Positions 1 to 12,316 of a DNA stretch of 64,000 bases are shown here, in pieces. The notes beneath the pieces were generated by a model, which saw only the letters and a list, made by a program, of their open reading frames with translations, was not told the DNA's origin and made no database searches. Made by a program: the position numbers and the translations under genes. Positions within the stretch are counted from its first letter, which is position 1, and every line of letters begins with the position of its first letter. Origin of the DNA: Litoditis marina (Eukaryota; Nematoda; Chromadorea; Rhabditida; Rhabditidae); the NCBI GenBank assembly GCA_964036275.1, contig OZ038438.1, positions 15,669,720-15,733,719 of the forward strand. The letters run 5' to 3'.

Positions 1-3000
1 ACACCAGTCCATTTGCGGCACTTGACAGACAATTGGGAAATCACTTTGAAATGCCCTATGTACAGCTTCTTAGAATATTACGTTGCGACTGGTTAGTGAC
101 ACCTTCTTTATAGTGACACCTTCTTACGTTGTTGCACGAAAAAACAAGCTTTGCAAGTGGCTTAATCGTAACCAAGATTTATGTTGTGATGAAAATCAGA
201 TTTAGGCGACGGCTATGGCTTCCGTACTGTTTAACTACATAAACGAAAACCGAAATGAATGTCTCGTGAAGAAGCTATGATGAACTGCTCAGCAACAGAA
301 CAGTTAGCGTTAGCATTCAGATATGTTTCCCACCAGGCTTACCATGGGCCGGGCGCATACCAGACTAGTAAATGGATATGCTCATTGTGCATGTATATAG
401 GAAACCTGAGAAAACGCCATTCAAGTTGTATAAGTTGATATTCGGAAAGCTTCGGGACATTATTATTATGATATTTTACGAGATATTCTATAGAAAGTAG
501 TGTTTCAATCACAATTTGTCAAAGGTCTCATCAAAAGGTCCCGACAACCTGCAACCACCATAACTCAGAACACGGATTATACTTATCGAAAATGTTATGG
601 AAACGAGTGTGAAAGAAATGTGTAGATACTGACGTTCCAAGTGCATTTGACAGATACAGAGAACTGACAGAATTAGTAGTGCAAATGACAGTTCTCATCA
701 ACTTATTGCGGAAAAATAGATGAAGAGAGAAGTATTGCCTCACCTGTCAGGAGCAGCTTCGATTAAGTGTGTGGGATTCCTAGGTAAGCGCAATTAGTGA
801 AACACCTTTGTGGATTTCGATAGCCCGTCACAAGTGGCAATGTGAATAGGTGGTGCGGGATCACATTTGTGTGCCACAAATATCAAAATACACTGATATC
901 TCAAGCGCTCACTAGATCCTCGCACGACGACAAAGTAAGCTTTAAAGGGGTGACGACTGTGCAAGCTCTTCAACCGTGCGATTGTAAGGGGACGGATTCT
1001 GAGTTTGTTCTATTTTTTTCGAGTTAAATACAGATATCTAGGGAGCAGTGTCTTATATATCCATATCTCTCAGGTAATGACCCTGAGAATAGCAACTAAA
1101 CATGGATAACTGGTTGCCAAGCAGTATACGTATCCGAAGGCAGGCATCCGGTCGTTATTTGGGCAACGTCTGAAATTGGCCCCTATCGAGAGAAATGAGA
1201 GGACAAATCACGGCAGCACTCACTGGGTCTTGAGAGGATAGTGAGCAGATTGAGCTGTCATAGGGACCCACTTCATGCCGTAACGGCCAGAACTAACCAG
1301 ATCAAACATACAATGAAGCCAAAGAGTTCGATAGGTTCATAGAAAAAAGAATCCATCAGACACTGATCATTTCTCGTAATGAATGCAGCGCTCGCAAAAT
1401 ATGACTTATTTCCGAATAGGGATATGATCATGAGAAATAGGGTTGGGGAGGGCATAAATCCCCGACTAGGTGCTTCATTAGGATAGCGCACGCATTCTGA
1501 ATCACTCACGCTGCATTCTCCATCAACAGGCCATATTATGTGAAAGGAGAGAATATGGAATAAGTGTTTTGGCGCCAATCTATTGAAAAGGAATGAATAT
1601 TGAAGTTAAGCATTGAAAGACGGCTATATATCCGAAAGACAGTTGTAAATAGTATTCAACTAATATTTCCAGATAATACTAAAACTCAGATCAAAAATCA
1701 AGCATATCTTCACGTCAAAACTTACCTGTAATACCGCAAATAGAATTGAAGGAAGCCTATTTAATTATGAGTGCGGTGCAGTTCCAAAACACTTGAAAGT
1801 AATGATCAACCCTTAAATGTGGAATAACTTTAGTTCTCGTTGACTCTATTTTCGAATATGTTCACAAGGGCAATACCATATAGGTTCCATTCAGTAGATA
1901 CAGCGGAATTCCTCTTCATTTCGTGTCAGACACAGCAATTGCGTGAATGTACGTCATCTTAACAACTACACATTTATGTGTTTCTCAACCCCAAGAATTT
2001 GTATCAAGAAAGAGAAAATGAACGCGGTTTCAGAAGAATGGTAAAAGTCTGTACGTAGCCTCAGTTGTAGTCGTTACGTTCGGATAAGCTAGGCATCGCT
2101 AAACCTTGTTGTTCACGTTGTGTGAGAAGTGTACTAGTCGTCTCCTTTAGCTCATTGTTTCACCTTGTTTCACCAGAAAGTGTTTCGTGTGAAGAATGGT
2201 TGTGGAATTCGAATGGTTCATGCACAATATTTCCGAAGAAAGTTAACGCGAAATTCAAAAAATTAATGCTGAGTATCAGGGGTTGTGAATCACTAAATGA
2301 GCGCTATTCACAAACAAATGCGCAAAAGTGTAGGTTTGTGGGAAAAAGCCTAGATCGATCCAGTTTTCCTATGATTATTCTGGCACAGTGTATTTCGCAA
2401 TTGACCGATACGTCTATAATTTCATTCTTAATTATGATCTTACGAAGTTTAATTATACATCTCGGGAATAGGTTTTCGTGATTGCTGCTCTGTGGCAAAC
2501 TTGCAACACAACTCATAGGGGGAGCAATGGATTTCACTGAAACTTCTGTATATTTCAGTTGTGGCATTCTATTTAATCAATGGGCTTTGTGAAATGTGAT
2601 GAAAATGACAAAAAATTGGGCAAACAAAGTTTGCATAGAAAACATCCAACTACATTTGTTTTCAAACGTTTTACCACGTTGCGGACCACATTTACGAATA
2701 GGGGGGGGGGGGGGGCAGACAAATGGCGCTTGGCGCTCTCTCAGAATGCAAACTACAGATTGAACTACAAACTCAAAATGAGTGCATGAACACAAAATCG
2801 GGGAACAAAAACTTTCTCAAATATTCTTCTTTCTGAGCATCACAATCATTGATCACTTTTTACGTGATAGTGTGTTTAGGAAATAAAAGAGTGTTGTGTT
2901 GAAGAACTGGGAAACTCTCGAAAAAAACACAACTATTGTACTTTCATCCTTCTCAGAAAACTGTTTTTATCTATTACCTACATTTCTACTTCAGGTTAAT

Positions 3001-3637
3001 GGATGTAATCTAGCTGCCACATACCTTATATTTTTATTTGACCACTTGATATTAATTGCCAGTGGGAGAGACAAGACAACTGCTGCATCTTTAGTTCAAC
3101 ATACCCTTTCCCTCTATGCTATTCTATTTGCGTATTTCTCACTTTCTTCGCTGTAGTATATATGATGTTTTTATCAATCCACGATTTTCCAATGGGATAG
3201 GAACTATATTTCTTTTAAACTAATGAATAACTTCAGTTATCAATCAATGTAAACAATTCGTATTTCATATTCAACCACTTTGTTTTCAATATTAGGAACT
3301 GACACCAATTCATCAAGTATCATTAACCGCGCATTATTCACACATACACAGATTACATTGAAAAATACATTCTGAGAAACTAATTCTTGGTAAAGTCTTT
3401 CCCACGCTGACCACCGTCATCGTTGTTTCTTCTCGCCTTTTCCTTTTTTGACATTTTTTTCTATCGTAGAAAACAGCCACATACAGCATATTTTCGGATA
3501 ATGGTTCGTCACTCATTTAATTTGTCAATTTGTACCCTTTATTATTTGTATCCAGCAGGTCTATCAGTTGATTCAAACCCACACTTTTTTGATACTTTGC
3601 TATTCAGGCAGTTTCAATTGATCACAGTTCTGTCATT
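1..3637. other. Left flank, no convincing gene
   Basis: This AT-rich flank holds no open frame with good splice sites and a recognisable protein. It contains a run of 16 G at 2701-2716. One minus-strand frame at 1273-1578 (101 codons) has a hydrophobic C-terminus and could be an exon, but nothing supports it beyond being open. The upstream region of the P450 gene would lie at the right end of this stretch. Confidence 0.5.
2701..2716. repeat. Poly-G run
   Basis: Sixteen consecutive G in AT-rich flank DNA. Confidence 0.95.
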
Positions 3638-6600
3638 ATGTTTCTCAGTTTACTCATCCTATTATTCGCCTTGATTTATATCCTCTGGAGGTAAGTATGC
3701 AGACACTTCTTGAAAATGTCTACGTGCAGAACGGCACCATTGTCGCTTCTCTTTTCAACAATTAGATGACCTATCAATCACCCACCTCTAACTAGTCACC
3801 AGATGATCAATCGAACTAGAAATCACACAAACCTCAGTTGTTGTTCTAATGCAATTTCGATTTTTTTTTACTTTACTCATTATTCCAACCTCATTCTACA
3901 AGGACCACACCCAATTGCGCAATATCGGATGAATCCAGGTTTTGTACGGAAACAAAAGTTGATTATGGTATTGTTCCAGGCGTCGAAATGTTGCTTGGCC
4001 AATTACTGGGTGTGGATTCGCAGTAGTAGAGCCAACACATTGGTTTCGTAGAAACCTTGATCTCTTTCTTTCTCCAACAGCGTTTTCTGATTACGGTATT
4101 CTGTCGAAGAAGTATGGGTCCACGTACGGGGTTATGCATGGCAGTGTTCCCGTGATTGTAACCAACGATGTTGATCTCATTCATTCTATTTCACAAACAC
4201 ACTTCGATCACTTCCATGGGAAAATGGTGAGTTCAAGTTTACAACAGAATCTTACAATAACATATAATAAACGGTTCTGCTTGATGCTTCTGAACAAGAT
4301 TTACGACAAAAAAGGCGAAAAAGCGATCCTATACGGTATACGGTGTATATGACCCTATCCGGCGGTCTTTGTAGTTTGATCCCGTTCTTGTTTTCGATCA
4401 TAATTCGTAAATTATAACGTGTCTCGAACTACAAAAAATGTATTGTTACTTCCTATAATTGGACAAGTATTTCAGCACAATCCACTCGATCCAGATCCCT
4501 TGACCAGCTCTTCTGTACACATGTTCAATGCGCAAGGAGAGCGATGGAAGAGAATGCGATCTATTACCAGTCAAGCTATTTCTGCTCACAACATGAAAGA
4601 GGTTAGCTGGAATGCAGTTATGGAGATTGCAATGATTTTGAACTTTGGACAGTCGGTCCACGAAAGCGTTCCGATTTGTTCCGATGAGTTTGTAGTTTGT
4701 TCTCACTGCTTTTCTGTCGGTGTTCGTAAACTATAATGTGTAAGTATATCAAACTACAATTTGGGTTCAGTAACAATACTGTGGGTCTGATCATTAGAAA
4801 TATTCTCGATTTGTGCTTGAAGCGATCAAACTACAATAGCCACGGTGCGCTGCTACTTTACGTCGTCTGCCTTTCTTTGTCGGAGTCATCACAATAGCTT
4901 GAACAAACGCTTAATGTGTTTGTGATCGTCTGCATTCCCGTTTTACAACTTCAAGTTGTATACCAACTAAAAATAATTTGTTCAGCTCTATCCAATCATC
5001 GAAGAGTCTGTTTCGAGTTTCTTGAGCTATTTGGAAGCAATGATCCCTCTTTCGCCAACACCGATCGAGTTTCACAAGTTAGGCTTTATTTTCTTACGAA
5101 AAATTTCTATCTGGGTTGATTCCTTGGAATTTACGGGATATTTGAGTATTCCCAGAACGTTATGTTTCTTTTTAGCAGTTTTGAGATTTCCTATATTAGA
5201 ATACTACGTACACCCTAAAACGTGGTCACGGATGCAACCTGTTTCACACCGTACTAATTCTTGCTCATCAAACACATTGTCTTTAAACATTACTTCATAT
5301 TTATTTACTTAACTGCCTCAAAGAGTCATTGTGTGTCGAAATCTACATCATCACCAAGAGTGCGGCAAATGTTCGACCGTAGTCGTGCTTTCCATGTTCA
5401 AAGATTGCATTTTAGAGTTTTTCAAAACCACACGTCCGATGTGCTAGCTCGTTGTGCTTTCGGACAGACGCAGTCCATGCACCACAACAACATTTATCAT
5501 AGTATTTTCTCGCGATCCTTCGGAGCTACTCCAAAAACGACGCTTTTCTCACTGGAAACGATCGCATGTAAGAAAATACTACTCGTTGATAAATGAAACA
5601 TAAGCAAGAGTACGGTCTAGACTCAAGTTTCTAGATCTGCCAATTACATATTATTATATTCATTGTGTTGATCGCTGTCGGGAATGAGAGTCAGACTGTA
5701 TAATTTTAGAAACTAGCAAACTGTATGGCGAAGAAGTTAGCACTATGTTCAGTACTATTTCAGGGTGTCTTCCATCCATTGTTTCACGAACGAAGAGACT
5801 GCGTGATTTTCTGAGTATATTCACTTCGTTGTTCCTCTCCAAGTCACCACTCTCTCAGTTCACCGACCTCTTGACTCATTATCGAGTCCAAAGAGTGAGT
5901 GGTGCGAGACGCTACGATTTCCTACAGTATTTCAAGAACGCCGAAGATGCCCAGTACGATGGCTATTTGAAGGAGAAAACGACGGGGGTCGTGGATGTGA
6001 GCATGGTGCGCATCAACAAACGCATGACAACCGGGGCAAGTTGTTCTCTACTGCATACTGTTCTTTGGTTTAAGATGGTTCTGAGAAATTTCTCCTCTAA
6101 AACAGTAGTTTCTTAGTTTGGAAATGTTTCTATTGAAGTTGCGAAAACCACACCTTACTGAAAGTTGAAGTTATTGCTTGCTGGATTCTGAAACTTTTGT
6201 TTCACCCCGAAAAAATGTGATATTGATGTAATAAAAATCAGAACTGTTCCCAAATGTCTAAACTAGATAGGCTCGGAATCGGAAGTCTGAACTCGAGTGT
6301 CGAACATTTTCGAGGCTCCGAACACTAAATATCAATAGATGCAAGAAACTTAAAACAATGCACTCTCACTAGTTGAACTGAGCACTTTTCCCATTTTAAC
6401 AGCTTTTGTTCAGGAAATTGATGCCCAATGTCGATTCATATCTATAGCCGGATTCGATACAACGGCAAACACTCTGGCATTGACCTGTGACCTTTTAGCG
6501 AAAAACCCTGACATCCAAGTGAGCTTTTTGACTATGTCGTATGTGCTATTTATGCAATACGTAACTCCGATATATACATGTTTAGTAGGTTCAGAATCGA

Positions 6601-7618
6601 AACTGTGCTTAACAAAAAGTAATTTAATAGTTTAGCTTTTTACACTTGAATGTTTCATGGTTTTATCACAGGGAGCGTTGTTGGAAGAGATCGACTCCGC
6701 CTCTCCTATTTCATACAACTCTATATTTGACCTCACTTTACTCCACAACTGTTTGCTAGAAACTTTACGACTGTATCCTCATGCCTCCCCGTGAGTTGGT
6801 CAAAATGTATTGTATTGTTCCTTCAGTTATTGGTTCTTATCAAAGTTATACTGGACGACAACTACTGGCACTCGAGTCAAAGTTTCAAAACCATTGTAGA
6901 ACAAATCAGTGTGAATCACTGACAAAGTTTTACGTCTCGCACAGAAATCTCAAATGAGAACCCATACCACAACAGTGACCGAATGTTTCGCTTGTCGTTC
7001 ACGTCATTGTTCTTTGAATCGTATTCGAGAATGTTACTTGCAGGCTGCAGACACGCCAATGTATGTCTGATATTCGTATTGGAAATTTCACGATAAGGAA
7101 AGGTGTATGTATCGTAGTAGACTCTTGGACAGTTCATCACGACCCCAACGTATGGGGAAAAGACGTTCGAAAATTTAATCCACGACGGTACGTTTCATAT
7201 AGTTAGGGTGGAAAAGCAGTAGTTTCTGAGCCAAGTGAGTGCATTTCCCTGGTTTGTGGGTCAATAACGTGCGTGGGAACAATTGGACAAAAATTGTTCA
7301 TTTACAAGTGGTATGACACGATTAGGTAGAAAATATACAGATGTTACTGGTTTTTCTAGGTTTGAGAGACTGACCAAAGAGCAGAGAAGAGCGTATATGC
7401 CGTTTGGTGTCGGTCCCCGGCAATGTATTGGAATGCGCTTCGCGCTGCTGGAGATGAAAGTCACACTTTGTCACCTTCTCCGTGTTTTTCGCATACTGCC
7501 CAAACAGCCCGGAGAGGTGAGTCGAAATGTTAGCTTGAAGCTTGAAAAATCACCGTTACGATTTATCAACTTGCGCAGTAAAAAATATCAACTTTCGTCG
7601 GTATTTGGAGTCAGATAA
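3638..7618 (+). CDS. Cytochrome P450 monooxygenase (CYP3-clan type), 10 exons
   Basis: Heme-thiolate monooxygenase anchored in the endoplasmic reticulum. Exons: 3638-3690, 3980-4226, 4476-4601, 4986-5077, 5416-5567, 5695-6035, 6414-6518, 6672-6790, 7044-7187, 7360-7618. All phases agree and give 545 residues, slightly longer than a typical 500. The first 18 residues are a hydrophobic membrane anchor. Helix C has [10 protein letters not shown]. The I-helix oxygen motif AGFDTTA is near residues 349-355, and the K-helix motif ETLR at 402-405. The heme signature [11 protein letters not shown] places the ligand cysteine near 482. The signature and the KRMTTGEIDAQC region resemble CYP3/5/6/9-clan enzymes (family knowledge); the substrate is unknown. 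Intron 6 appears to use a GC donor (GGG|GCAAGT at 6036). An AATAAA lies at 7730. Exons 4-6 are less conserved, so their boundaries are the least certain. Confidence 0.93.
4370..4434. repeat. Small dispersed inverted-repeat element, P450 intron 2
   Basis: Starts TGTAGTTTGATC and ends with the degenerate complement CGAACTACAA, with ATTCGTAAATTATAACGTG inside. Related sequence occurs at 4690-4760 and 36543-36613, and single ends at about 9213 and 21133. Confidence 0.5.
4690..4760. repeat. Small dispersed inverted-repeat element, P450 intron 3
   Basis: Starts TTGTAGTTTG and ends ATCAAACTACAAT. The centre GTTCGTAAACTATAATGTG closely matches the copy at 4370-4434, so the same element entered two neighbouring introns or was duplicated. 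Confidence 0.5.
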
Positions 7619-8030
7619 ACTTGTTTCAATCTGTTAGGCTATTTTTGAGAAATTTGTGGAGCCAGATCGATGGGTCTGACGCAAGTCGAAAATTGGTGAT
7701 TGGGATACTCGTGAAATTGGCCTTAATCGAATAAATCATTTAACATTAGTGACAGCTCAAACCAAAAGAAAGCAACACCTTCATTTTTTGTAAGATCTAT
7801 CATTACGTGAGCACGTCTCACAGCTGTTCGCAGTAACCAAGTTTGTATTGGCTGGCCTTATTAGTAGTAGGTTTTACAAGTGGATTGAACGAGCCCTGAG
7901 TGGCGCCTACCCTTTAATGAAACTCCAATTCCCACCAGCTTCAGAAAATTGAACGTAGTGGAGTATTCTTGTTTTTTTTTTTCAAATTTGAATTATTTGT
8001 ATTATAATATTTCGCACTCTTCAGTTGAAA
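7619..8030 (+). other. Short gap between P450 and dioxygenase genes
   Basis: Only 412 bases separate the P450 stop from the dioxygenase ATG. The gap contains AATAAA at 7730 and ends with an acceptor-like CTCTTCAG at 8017-8024, six bases before the ATG. No reading frame of interest is present. The spacing would suit either a compact promoter or processing of a shared transcript. Confidence 0.5.
7730..7735 (+). other. Candidate polyadenylation signal of the P450 gene
   Basis: AATAAA lies 111 bases after the P450 stop codon and before the start of the next gene on the same strand. Confidence 0.45.
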
Positions 8031-11000
8031 ATGTCGCTTCGTGATACATTGACTATCTGGCCGGAGGAAGTTCTGATTGAGCTGGAACGACGGTCATTCA
8101 GCGATGTACAGCAACAAACAATACCTCTGCAACCTCCAGTCGCATTGTGATGATACATATTTCTGAATTCCGAAAATGATTAATTTTGTCTCTTACACAG
8201 GTGTGAAATAACTGACCGGTACACTTTTTCGCGGTATATGTGCATTCTAATAAATCAGTGTTTTTGACATTGTTTTGATGTTCAATGCAGTTTTCAACAT
8301 AATATCTTTCAAACATCTTAAATTTCTCACGTGTTAAATCGGAATTCGCCAATCGTTTTGTATAGCGAATGCGAGTGGGTGTGGACGAAGTACTGAAGAA
8401 GTATCGGGTCTCTCGTGAATATGGGTGTCTCATCGACTGTCAAAAGACAAAACTGCCAGATGAATTCCAGCCGTGGATGCATCTAAGTGGTACGGAATCC
8501 ATATACTTAATAGTAATTTATTCACTTTTTAGTGATTGGAGGAAGTCTTTGAATATTATTGTTTCAAGCTCGTTATTTTCGAACCGACTTCGGTCGTTTG
8601 TTAGGAGAATCCAACGTATGTCTATGAAACTGAGGCAAGACAAAATTGTGGAGAACATTTGAAACATAATCTTTTCTATTTCCTTCGGATTGTTACTTTA
8701 TGACAACTTTGGAAAAAAAATGAATGAAAGCTATGGCACGTATCGACTTAGAATAGTTTGTTATTTCAAACAGTGGGCTGGAAACAAATGTGACACAATA
8801 ACTACTATTCTGAAGGCACGGTACATATAGTTTTTTTGTTAGAGCAGTACCGTGCTTATTAGTCATCTTACTCAAAGACACTTTCCCATGTCTGGTTTGT
8901 GAACTGTAGCTGTACAGACTCAGTCCACCTGTACGTGAAAGATGGAACACTTCGAGCGAGGATACGATCTCTACCAATAATAAGCTGTGAACAGTTGCAC
9001 GGTTACGAGGAGCGACGATTGGCGCATCTATACATCATCACATTGGTGTCCTCGTATATGTGGTGCAAGGGGAAAGATGAGGTACGTATGTAGAGCACAA
9101 AACAAGACAACCGAAAACATTTCGAAACATCTTGATCAATTGCACAGTTTTGCCTACAGGGATCGCCTATTTGGAATTTAGCCAACACGGTGTATGATTC
9201 TCCGCCCCGTTGTGTTTGCAGTTTGATCTCATTGTTTTCGGTTCGAATTCTGAAACATAGCGTTCAAACTGTTCAAACTTCAACTCCAGCCTTCAATATC
9301 CCTTATATAGGCATTGTTTTGGGCAGCCGCTAAACGAAGTGAATTCTTTCAGGTGCCCCTGTCTCTTCCAAAGTGTCTGTCGTTTCCTTTGTTGGAGGTT
9401 AGTCGTCTCGTGGGACTACCGCCAGTCGTATGCCACGCAAGTGCCTGCTTGGCCAACTGGAGACTAATCGATGCAGATGAACCATTTTCGGCCGAAAACC
9501 TAGATCTGATCGCATTCAAACCACTTGGAACACTGGGAAACGCTTGGTTTTTCACGGTTACCGCAGAGGTGAACGTTTCCGTCGATACTGTTGTTGCTGG
9601 GATTTCAGAATAACTGGTGTTCTAGATACCTCAGCATGTCATGAAGATCCGTTCTGAGAGAGATGTTTAGGACATCTAAAATGAAATGAGTTTACTATTA
9701 GCACCGTAATTGTTTTGTTGGATATTGGCTAGGCTCATGAATAGGCTATAGGTGCGCTCAGCTGTATTCACTTTACCATAATGGCTCATCTAAATATCCC
9801 TTATAGAAAAACTGACCCCATATACACTATACACCAATACATGTTTTTTCAGATCGAGAAAGACTTCGGTGAACCGCTTTTTCGCATAGTAGAAGCTATT
9901 CTACTGACTGAGAGCCATCCGGCGAACGCATACGTGCTGCAACCGGTTTTCGAAGAAATAAAAGCGTTCCTCAGTAAAGCATGTCTTCACTTCAAGGTGA
10001 GTTTGAGCTCAATTTCCTATTTATTGAGCTGTGCTACAGAAAACGTTGCTGGATGTCCGATTTGTTCAGAAACTTCCGATCCATCTCACTCCCAAGGAAT
10101 TCTATCATGAACTGCGTCCCTATCTTTGGGGATACAACGAAGGTCAAATTAAGAAGAAAGGAATCATAATGGAAGGTGAATAAATCCGCTTCTATTATTT
10201 TTCTATATGATCGTACAACACATGCTGTCAGTAATGGAGCATAAACCTATCTCAATGTTTCAGCAGTACACTGAATGGAATAATTGAGTGACTCCTTTAG
10301 ACGATGAGACTGTAACGATGATATAGATAATAGACTGAACAATTCTTTATTGTAGACCTACATCTAATTCATTCATTAAGTAATGTGAGCAAGCGGAAAT
10401 TTTATTTTGAACCGAAAAAAGCGTTGTTGTGAAAGGAAATCAATGCAGGTCATGAACACGAGGGAACGTACCGCCATGCCGGGGCCAGTGCTGCTCAAAG
10501 TTCGACCATAGCTCTACTTGATGCTTTTTTGAAGGTGAAACATACAGGTGGCTGTTTTAATCGTATACTTTTCTCTCCTATTCGATCAGTAACAATTTCT
10601 TGACTTTGAGAGAACTAGACAATGATTTGCTTGTCTTTCAATGATGATGATGAGTGTCTCAGGAAGTGATGAGGATTTTCTGGTCAATCAAATGGAGTAT
10701 ACTCCCCGTGAGCACAAGGAACTAATCGAGTGGGTCTCGGCTAACTCCCCAGTTGATTCTGGAACAAAGGGAAGAGAAGAAGTGCTCAACGAACTCAATC
10801 AGTTCCGCAGTCAGCACTTACGCACGGTATATAATGCTTCTGTAACCACTGAACTTCAATAATGTTTTCAAATATATATTTTTGACTAGGTTGTTCACTT
10901 TCCATAAGTCTTGCTCATAAGTAGCGCCTCTTTTCCAACTCGACTGGTCAGCAGGAAATATCAGATTTGAAACATATCTCGTGAACTTCGGTGTTCCGTA

Positions 11001-11378
11001 CCGTATTAGAGTAAGACGAAACAAACAGCGTTATCGAACGGAAGAGTTTCGTTTAGCTTGCTATGTTCGTATTTCGATCCCGGTGCGTTGTAGGTGCAAA
11101 CTATAAATCGAATCTTCTGCTTTGCAGACCGTAACGAGTCGTCGCTCTATGACAGAAGTTGACGAAACCGTAACGACGAGTGCCTCCGTAAATTTGAACT
11201 CGGTGGCCCCTATAGTGTGCAGGGGGATTTTATACAAATCCATTCTTTGCGAGTATGATTTTACTGATTACAGGTCGCCCATTTTATCATCACTCAGATG
11301 AAAAACAGCGAAGAAACAGGAACTGGCGGAACACCTTTCATGAAGTTTTTGAAAAACCTCAGATCAGATACAGTGTAA
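8031..11378 (+). CDS. IDO: Indoleamine 2,3-dioxygenase, 10 exons
   Basis: Cytosolic heme enzyme that opens the indole ring of tryptophan to give N-formylkynurenine, the first step of the kynurenine pathway. Exons: 8031-8105, 8366-8489, 8924-9081, 9353-9568, 9853-9996, 10040-10175, 10449-10547, 10663-10826, 11128-11187, 11298-11378. Together they give 418 residues, the usual family length. Diagnostic segments in order are SREYG and LPDEFQPWM near the N-terminus, [23 protein letters not shown] with [24 protein letters not shown] with the expected proximal heme histidine near 369, and [11 protein letters not shown] close to the C-terminus. Exon 1 and exon 9 are short and variable in the family, so they rest on phase and splice sites. 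A splice acceptor six bases before the ATG suggests a 5' UTR intron or trans-splicing. Confidence 0.93.
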
Positions 11379-12316
11379 TTGGCAAATGAATGTGTACATG
11401 ACTAGCCATGAAACTTCATACTTTCAAGGGTTTGGAACCGGATAACCGGGTTGTATGATAACTAGTACGTGTGCATCCGAAAGTGCATCCATTGTTGTTT
11501 ACTGTTTATGTGGGCTGTTTATGTACTGGCTGTTCATCTCAAATCACCATCTTTGGTTACTTACATTCGATGCATGGTTTGTGGCGGTATCCAGCACCTT
11601 TTATAAGCCAACGTATTCGTTCACATTACGTTAGCATCTGGTTTGTTTCCTTTCTTGTACCCTTAACGACCACATCAATTAGATGAAAGGTTTGGATCTA
11701 CTAATCTCCTACCTGCTCGGTATAACTACAATCCCCGTTCATCATCCTAGTAAGAGAAGCAACAAATTATGATTTGCTTTCTAGGATAACTTTTTTTCCC
11801 ATTAGTTTCACCTTCAGGATTTACGTAAGATTTACTCCAAGCAAAAGACTTTCAAAAATGCGAGACGTGAATTTTTTGAGATAAGAGAAACAATGACTTT
11901 TCGAAAAAAAATCGTACAGCTTCCAGAAACGTTTCGTGACCGGATTACTTTTCTATAACAGTCCCGCGGCATGCCATTAACTGCGCGGTACCAAAGGCCC
12001 GCATTGTGACAAGAACCAGCGCATTAAAATTGCGCGAGATTTTGTCTCTAAATTTTATCTATCGTTCGTTCGTAATTTAGGACAAACAGTCAAAGTCCCA
12101 TTTAAAATTTTTTGAAATGTTCCGTATTAAAAGTGTTTCCAGAACCCATCTAGTGTTAATGAACTAATCTAGAAAGCATAGCTAGTTGGATCATCCTGTT
12201 TTTCTGTTCAAATCATATTTATTGAAACATTACGCATCGCATGACGACTCTTAGTGATATGATGGTATATAATACGTCTGCAAGATGTTTTCAGAGTTGC
12301 AGTGTGAAGAGAATAC
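11379..12316 (+). other. Gap between dioxygenase and WDR26-type genes
   Basis: No gene is evident in these 938 bases. The stretch ends with TTTTCAG at 12288-12294, an acceptor-like site 22 bases before the next ATG. Confidence 0.45.

Noticed and set aside
1273..1578. 101-codon minus-strand ORF with hydrophobic C-terminus
   Set aside because: Open but without motif, splice partners or neighbouring support.
5896..5901. GTGAGT inside P450 exon 6 as a donor (also GTGAGT at 7517 in exon 10)
   Set aside because: The frame continues through both into expected P450 sequence ([19 protein letters not shown]), and splicing out would remove it.
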